Shown here: positions 24,501 through 33,500 of the stretch, piece after piece | Layout: the number at the start of each line of letters is the position of its first letter | Numbering within the stretch: the first letter of the stretch is position 1 | Origin: Azorinus chamasolen | Lineage: Eukaryota > Mollusca > Bivalvia > Cardiida > Solecurtidae | Assembly: GCA_963576725.1 (NCBI GenBank) | Contig: OY755241.1 | Location: 73,358,999-73,422,998, forward strand | Reading direction: 5' to 3' | Length of the DNA: 64,000 nt | The notes under the pieces: generated by a model | What the model was told of the DNA's origin: nothing | Databases searched by the model: none | What the model saw: the letters and a program-made list of their open reading frames with translations, nothing else | Position numbers and translations under genes: made by a program

Positions 24501-27500
24501 CAGACCGCTGTGGTTTCAAGATGTTAGATGATTTGGATCATTTTAATTTCATATTTAACCCTTAACCCTTTCCCTGTTCTATGTTTATTTCAAATTTCAA
24601 TATCTAATGAATATTCATTAACAAAATAGTTATAAAGAAATATGCAAGGCGGAACATTGTAGACATTTTAGAAAGCAAAGAAACAGATCTATCAAATTAT
24701 GTTAGCAAACAGAGTAAACCCTGATCAGACGGCTCCTCCAGGAGCCATCTGATCTGGGTCTACCCTGTTTGCAAATGCGTGAAAACACGTTTATCATGCA
24801 ACGTAAGAAAATACAGTCACTTCCTACTTTGGCTCAAATCTGACCAATCAAAAGCTTGAGAACTCAAATCTGACCAATCAAAGCTTGAGAACGAACTCAG
24901 ACTCAACTTAGCATCTCATCAGAATCAAAACTGTTTCATGCTGTTCTTATGTTTTTGAAACTGAGAATATTCAAGAATACAATTTGAAGTAGATAACAAT
25001 TGTGGCAGACAACAGTTTGCCTTTGCAAACAGAGTAGACCCAGATCAGACAGCTCCTATAGGATCCGTCTGATCAGGGTATGTTCTATTTGGTTATGGAA
25101 TGATATAGATCTCATTCTACAGTTCTGCTTTGGGCAAAAATTGCATGTGTTAATGTCATGTAAATGGTTAAAGGGGCTACACAATTTAACCCATTCTCTC
25201 ATATTGATGCCTTTTGACGCCTCTGCAAAAGTCACCTGTTGAAACCATTGTGATAAATAGAGCATTAGCTCCTATAGGAGCAAATGCTCAATTTATCACA
25301 ATGGTTTCAAACTATAAAATTCTAAAATTTTCCTTTTTTTGTCTAGTTAATGCTCCTTTTCGGTAGATTTATTCAAAGAGGCTGTATCTAAAGATAGCAT
25401 ATGAGGTAATGGGTGAAGCACATGTAATATATATTCCTATAAAATTACAACTACTCTCTTCATGCTAGCACCAAACTTATGCAAACAGTGTGGAACCAGA
25501 TATGGTTGTAAAGAAGATTCTTGAATTGTGTGTATAGCTACAGCAGCTGTCTGATCTGCCTGGGTCTACTGTCTACAAATATCTCAAAGGTGTCTGTCAT
25601 ATAATGGGTCAAGGAAAATTAGTCTTGCAACTGGAGGAAGAAAATCTTTAATAACCATGAGGAAAACTAGCCCTACATTTTGTTGCCAGTGTTTTAATCA
25701 ATCACAATGGATGCTCTCGACAATTTTGGTATAGGATCACATAAGAAATATTGAAATCACCACTGAGGTATCAAGAGAATAGTTGCAAGTGAAAGTTTGA
25801 CTTTAGCCATAATCATAAAGAAACTTAGCCCTGACCCAGGTAGCTAGGTGTTTAATGATTGAATCACAATGGCTTGCTAAGTTATAGTACTGTAGAGTTA
25901 CATTTCTGCAGAAATATATTTATATATGCACATAAACTGTAAGTTTTCCTTTCTTTCTTTTTGTTCTATACGGAATTCAATTCTTCGAAATAAAATGACA
26001 GGATTAACCTCCGATTGACCATTTCTGTGAATTTTTGTCACATTAGGCCTAGGAGCTTAACTTAATTTTAACCCTTTCCCTGTTTAATATTCATGTCAGA
26101 AATAATGACATGAATATTTATTAGCTGATTTTTTATAATAGAATATGAACACACATTGTTTTGAAACAGTAACAGTAAAATCAGACCTGTACAAGCAGTA
26201 CCATAAGCAAACAGTGACTCTGATGAGATGACTCCTATAGGATCTGGGTCAACTTTGTGTGCAAAGGTGTAAAAAGGTGTTTACAAATACAAAGGAAAGG
26301 GTTAACCCATTACCTCATGAGCTATTTTTAGACCCAACCTCTTTGAATAAATCTACGTAACAGGAGCATTTACTAGAGAAAAGGAAAATGTTAGAACTGT
26401 ATAGTATTGAAACCATTGTGATAAATAGAGCATTAATTTTGCTCCTATGGAGCAAATGCTCTATTTATCACAATGGTTTCAAGAAGTGAGTATTACAGAG
26501 GCATAGAAAGGCGCATTTATGGAGGAAAGGGTTAAGAGATATCTGAAATAAATTGCTGTGTCCTCTGATCTGGTTCTACACTATTTGGAAACACCAGTAT
26601 ACTCATGTTCCACATTCAAAGGGTTTTATAAGTGCCTACTTCTCAAACAAACACAAACTTTTACCCATTCCCCATTCTCCCCATTCCCTCATAGAGCTAG
26701 TTTTAGACCCAACCTCTTTGAATAAATCTACTAAAAAGGAGCATTTACTAGCAAATAGGAAACTTTTAGAATGGTGTAGCTTAGAAACCATTGTGATAAA
26801 TAGAGCATTTGTTCCTGTGGCACAGATGCTCTATTTATCACAATGATTTCAAATCATGACTTTTACAGAGGCGTCAAAAGGCGTCAATATGAGAGAACAG
26901 GTCAAATAAAAGTTACAATGGATGGTAAACAAATGAAGACAGTATAGTTGTATACTGTTGCATCACTGTTTCAACCTACAGAGGTTGTCAGATCTGGGTC
27001 TATTCTGTTTGCAAAGGGCATTCCTAGGTGTCTCTATCAGGTCAAACCTTATTTTACCCGCCTACTTGACACTCTTAATTAAAGTGATTTTTTACCACCT
27101 GAAAAATTGTCTCTGGGAGAAACAAACAAGGCCAGTCGCTGAGATCTGCTTAAATACTGATACTCATGAGCAGATATCGTAATCTCCCTAGTAAAGGCAC
27201 ACACTCTAACAAGCACCCCCTTACTTCTGAGGGAAACTAAACTAAAGCCTTATAGAAATCAACCCTTACAATGCTGAATTTTCAATCCCAAAATCCAAAA
27301 AGGTCAAGCTTATGATGAATCTTTAGAAGAAAAAAGAAAAGAGTAACATGACAAACAGTGCAGACCCTTATATATGAGAAGGTTCCATTGTTTGCAAAGG
27401 ACATTAGTGACTCTTGTCCCACACCGTAAGGGTTACAAACTATATTAACCAATTCCCACTTAGGCTATTTTTAGACCTAACCTCTTTGATTAAATCTACC

Positions 27501-30500
27501 AAAAAGGAGCATTAACTATACTAAAAAGGAAAATTTTAGAATCGTGTAGTGTTGAAACCATTGTGATAAATAGAGCATTTGCTCCTATGGAGCAAATGCT
27601 CTATTTATCACAATGGTTTCACAAAGTGACTTTTACAGAGGCGTCAAAAGGCGTCTATATGCGGGAATGGGTTAAATACAGAATTAAATATAGGTTTTTT
27701 TAAAAAAACAGGTGGCTGCCATAAATATGCCTGTCTACGCCTTTGCAGACTGAAAACCATGAAGAAAGCTGCTTCTTAAAAATGTTACATCCCCTGGACC
27801 AATTATTACAAACAATACAGTATATTTTTACATGTATCAAGATATGATTAATCAATTACTTACCAGCAAACATTCCTCCTCCTCTTTCTCCTTCAGCAAA
27901 GTACTAAAACGTAAGAAAAGAATAAACTTTTTATTTGATGAATATTCACAAACAGTTATGACAATTTTCCCATAAAGCCTATGGTTTTCATGTATATATT
28001 ATGATGCATATTTTGCTGAAGGACATAAAGCCTATAGTTTTCATGTATATATTATGATGCATATTTTGCTGAAGGACATAAAGCCTATAGTTTTCATGTA
28101 TATATTATGATGCATATTTTGCTGAAGGACAAAGCCTACTATGGTTTTCATGTATATATTATGATGCATATTTTGCTGAAGGACATAAAGCCTACTATGG
28201 TTTTCATGTATATATTATGATGCACATTTTGTTTGTTTGTTTGTGTTAACGTATGTTTCTGCCCAAGAGTGAGGGATAGATGAGGCAGAGAAACCTTGGC
28301 ACAATGCCCCACTCTTTTTATCCACAAAGTTTCTCTGGTTGTTTTAGATGCCCAGTGTAAAGCACTTTTTATGTCTTAAAACATTGAGAAAACTCTCTCA
28401 TCAGAATCCAAGCTGTTTGACACCTATTAAAATTGGGTAATGGAAGCCGTTTTCCATTACCAAAGAGAATCATTTTTGGTCAAAGCATACTACTTTAACC
28501 CTTTAGTCTATGAATATTCATGTGCTAATTAACATCATGAATATCAATTAGGTAAACTTTTATACTGATACATCACCACAGGAACATTTTGTCAGAAACA
28601 GAAACTGTAGAACCATATCTATGTTATTTCATACAAACACAGAGCAGACCCAGAGTAGAGGGCTCCTACAAACTGTAGAACCATATATATGTTATTTCAT
28701 ACAAACACAGAGCAGACCCAGAGTAGAGGGCTCCTACAAACTGTAGAACCATATCTATGTTATTTCATACAAACACAGAGCAGACCCAGAGTAGAGGGCT
28801 CCTACAAACTGTAGAACCATATATATGTTATTTCATACAAACACAGAGCAAACCCAGAGTAGAGGGCTCCTACAAACTGTAGAACCATATATATGTTATT
28901 TCATACAAACACAGAGCAGACCCAGAGTAGAGGGCTCCTACAAACTGTAGAACCATATCTATGTTATTTCATACAAACACAGAGCAGACCCAGAGTAGAG
29001 GGCTCCTACAAACTGTAGAACCATATCTATGTTATTTCATACAAACACAGAGCAGACCCAGAGTAGAGGGCTCCTACAAACTGTAGAACCATATCTATGT
29101 TATTTCATACAAACACAGAGCAGACCCAGAGTAGAGGGCTCCTACAAACTGTAGAACCATATCTATGTTATTGCATACAAACACAGAGCAGACCCAGAGT
29201 AGAGGGCTCCTACAAACTGTAGAACCATATCTATGTTATTTCATACAAACACAGAGCAGACCCAGAGTAGAGGGCTCCTACAAACTGTAGAACCATATCT
29301 ATGTTATTTCATACAAACACAGAGCAGACCCAGAGTAGAGGGCTCCTACAAACTGTAGAACCATATATGTTATTTCATACAAACACAGAGCAGACCCAGA
29401 GTAGAGGGCTCCTACAAACTGTAGAACCATATCTATGTTATTTCATACAAACACAGAGCAGACCCAGAGTAGAGGGCTCCTACAAACTGTAGAACCATAT
29501 ATGTTATTTCATACAAACACAGAGCAGACCCAGAGTAGAGGGCTCCTACAAACTGTAGAACCAGATCTATGTTATTTCATACAAACACAGAGCAGACCCA
29601 GAGTAGAGGGCTCCTACAAACTGTAGAACCATATCTATGTTATTTCATACAAACACAGAGCAGACCCAGAGTAGAGGGCTCCTACAAACTGTAGAACCAT
29701 ATCTATGTTATTTCATACAAACACAGAGCAGTCCAACAGGAGCCATCTGATCTGGGTTTACTCCGTTCGCTAAGGCGTAGGAAGGGATATTTATGGAGTA
29801 ACGGTTAAACAAATCTCAGCCGGTATCCTGATTGATTTTTGAACCAAAAAAGAAACCGGACGCTACAAAACTTTAATTAACTTTTAAATTAAAACACTAT
29901 ATGCAATAATTTGGTTACCAGTGTATCGGGTTATCATCACACAACACGTGTGTACAATTTGTACTGTGTGCTATCTTTTTAACTCGGTCAAAACCACATT
30001 ATCTTGTTTCGCATGTGAACCTTGTGAAGCACGAATCCGGTCAGATAGCAGGCCGACAAAAGTCTCACAAGTTAGCTAAGCTACACCGACATCACAAACA
30101 CAGCAAAAAATCAAGACCGAAATAATGCCCAGGCTTTCAGAAGTTGAGAGAAATAGAGCAATCGGGATGCTGCAGGGTGGAGTATCTCCGATCAACTTCA
30201 GCCGGACATTAAATTGCTGTAGAAATACAATTTTTGAACTGGCAAGACGTTTCCGGCAGACTTGAACTGTGCATGATCGTCCCAGGTCAGGTAGACCAAG
30301 AGCAACTAGCCAACGGGACAATCATGCTATTGTATTACGTCACTTACGTAACAAGTTTACACCCGCAACTCAGACAGCACGTCACTTTAACGTCCACCCG
30401 CAGACTGTCCGCAACAGATTGCGTGAACAGAATCGCCCTATCACAGCCTGACGTCCATACACTGGAAGTGTAATGACGTTACGCCACCGCCGTGAACGGA

Positions 30501-33500
30501 TGCAATGGGCGCGTAGGCACCGTCACTGGCGTCGCCGGGACTGGAACTCTGTCCTTTTTTCGGACGAGTCGAGGTTCAATCTGAGTTTTGCCGACGGTCG
30601 GCATCGCGTTTACCGTCGTCGAGACGAAATATTCGCCTAATGTTGTGTCAGGGAGCATAATAGGTTTTGCGGCGGAGGCGTGATGGTATGGGGCGGCATT
30701 ATGTGCATGTGGAAGACAAGACTCGTTGTCATTCAAGGAAACATGAATGCCCAGCGGTACATCAATGCAGTTTTAGTTCCGGAAGCCATGCCATTCCTTC
30801 AAAAAGATGCTCCTGTTACACTGCAACAGGACAACGCCCGTCCACATGTAGCGAGGGTCACAAGGGCTCGGTTGGCCGCTGCTAACGTCAACGTTATGCA
30901 GTGGCCAGCCATGTCTCCAGACATGAATCCCATCGAACATGTATGGGATGAGACGTGTTCACAGCAATTACAACATTAACATCGACCAATTGGCGAACGC
31001 CCTCACAGCAGAATGGAACAACATGCCTAATCATGTGATCCAGTGCTACGTCAACTCGATGAGGAGGCGTATATTGGCACTCATACGGGCAAGGGGTGGT
31101 CATAATCGATATTAACGGGAACATGGAAACAACAAAAACTGCACAGAAACCTGAGTTACGGGGCATCCATTGACCATGTTACACACATACACATTTTGAA
31201 ATTTTACACCCCTACCATATAAACTAGCGTCTAAATCACACGTTACGTATGCAAGAAAGCTAAAAATTCACATACGTGCTCATAACACATCCAATTTAAG
31301 TTTATTACTTCAAAATAAATACCACGCCCACCAATTTCCACGAAAATAGGCCAACTATGCACAGTCAGGTTTGTTTTTTGGCTCAGTATATAACAAGATA
31401 TATTTGTGAATTACTATGCCCCAGATATGACCTTTGACCCTGAAGGATGACCTTGACCTTGACATGTCACCGTTCAAAATGTACAGCTTCATGAGATACA
31501 CATGCATGCCAAATATCAAGTCTTTATCTACTGGTTCCAAAGTTATGGCCAATGTTAGTCGGTGATTTGACCTGAATATATGACCTCTGACCTTGAACTT
31601 GACCAGTCACCCCTCAAAATGTGTGGCTCAAAAGTTATGACCAATGTTAAAGCTGGTGATGATAAACAGACAGACAAACGAACAAACAGACAGAGCAAAC
31701 AACATGCCCCCTCCCACCCCGATCTGTTCTGGGGGCATATCAGCTAAATAATGATTGTAACCCTTTCCTCCATAATTACGCCTTTGCAATCAGAGTAGAC
31801 CCAGATCAGACGGATTCTATAGGAGCCGTCTGATCAGGGTGTGGTTGGTTTGCTTATGACGTAATATCTATATGATTCTAGTTTCTTACAAAGCTAACAA
31901 TTTGGGTATCCATGTGCTATTATTATAATGATCTCATTAATACTTATGATGTCATTATTTCTCACATTGAGTAATGGGCTAAGAAATATTATAGATGAGA
32001 TTCTACAGGTTCTGCCATTGCCTTGTGTCCATGTGGCATTCTAAAAATACAAGTTTATCTACTATTCGACCTAGTAACCTAGGTTTTGATCCCACATGAC
32101 CCACTTTCATATTCATCCGAGATTTTATCAAGACATAATTCTAATTAAGTTTCATGAAGACTGGACATAAAATGTGACCACTAGAGTGTTTACAAGGGTT
32201 TTCTACTGTTTGGCTTGGTGACCTAGTTTTTGACCCAACGTGACCCACTTTCCAACAAGTCAGAGATTTTATCAAAACAATTATTCTGATAAAATTGCAT
32301 TTCAATTGGGCTGAAAATGTGACCTCTAGTGTTCACAAGGTTTTTCTACTATTTGACCTGGTGATCTAGTTTTCGACTCCACATAAAGCTATTTTCAAAC
32401 TCATCTAAGATTTTATCTGGAAAATCATTCTGACAAAGCTTATTGAAAATTTGGCTAAAAATGTGACCTCTAGAGTGTCCACAGGGATTTCTCTAATATT
32501 TGACCTGGTGAATTAGTTTTTGTATCCACATGACCCACCTTCGAACTCGTCCGAGGTTTTATCAGGACAATTATTCTGACAAAGTTTCATGAAGATTGAG
32601 CTGAAAATGTGACCTCTAAATTGTTCACAAGGTTTTCTTAAGTTTCATGAAGGTTGGACTGAAATTGTGTCCACTAGAGTGTTCACATGAACATTGTTGA
32701 TATCGCACAGCATACGACTGACACCGGGCATTCAAATCTCCCAAAAACTCACCCTGAGCTTTGCTCAGATGAGCTAAAAAAAAAGAAAAACGAGGTGCAT
32801 GCTTTCTGTGACCACGCAGCAAGACCTACCAGTACTCAAAAACAGCCTGCATTTAGGTTGGGGATCATCTCAAAACATTGCTGATCAAATTGTGTAAAGT
32901 AACATGAGGAGAATGAAGCCTGGAGCGGGACTTGAACCCAAGACCCCTCGCTTACAAGCGAGTGCTCTACCAACTGAGCTACCCTGGCTGCTATACGAGC
33001 TCCACACTGCATAATCACTACATATGCATAATAAATAATTGAACCCTTTTTATACTGAGAAGCTTTTGGTGCTTAGCATAAGTTGAGTAGTGTATATGAC
33101 ATAGTAGTTTACTATACGAACATTTTTTTTACTGTCAGAGTATAATGTCTAACCGTATTTGAAGGTACAAATGTATTTATAAGTACAAATGTAGTATTTG
33201 TGAAATGATCACGCGCCTAGCACCTGTACATAAAATAAAATGTGCCCGATGCATGCTGGGAGTGACCCACGCCTCCCCCCTTTATGATCGAATTTGAGTT
33301 TTCCTTGTTTTACGGAGTAGTTTGGGATACAAATAGATAGTTTAATGTTAGTTTTGCATACTTCAATCATAAATTGGGAGGGATGTTCATGGCTGAGTCG
33401 CGCACCTTTGTATAAAATTACAGGATGTACACAACTGAGAGCAATGGTCAACAAAATAGTACGGGATGTGTAGTACACACAAATGAGCACACTGGTCAGC

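Noticed and set aside
29301..29626. Repeated 63-codon frames
   Set aside because: Read through the 68-bp minisatellite; identical peptides repeat with it.
30479..30736. Minus-strand frames over the Tc1 pseudogene (also 30076-30321 and 30894-31166)
   Set aside because: Shadows of the transposase coding strand.
32836..33018. 60-codon minus-strand frame containing RVAQLVEHSLVSEGSWVQVP
   Set aside because: This is the familiar spurious translation of a tRNA-like sequence; annotated as tRNA-like instead.
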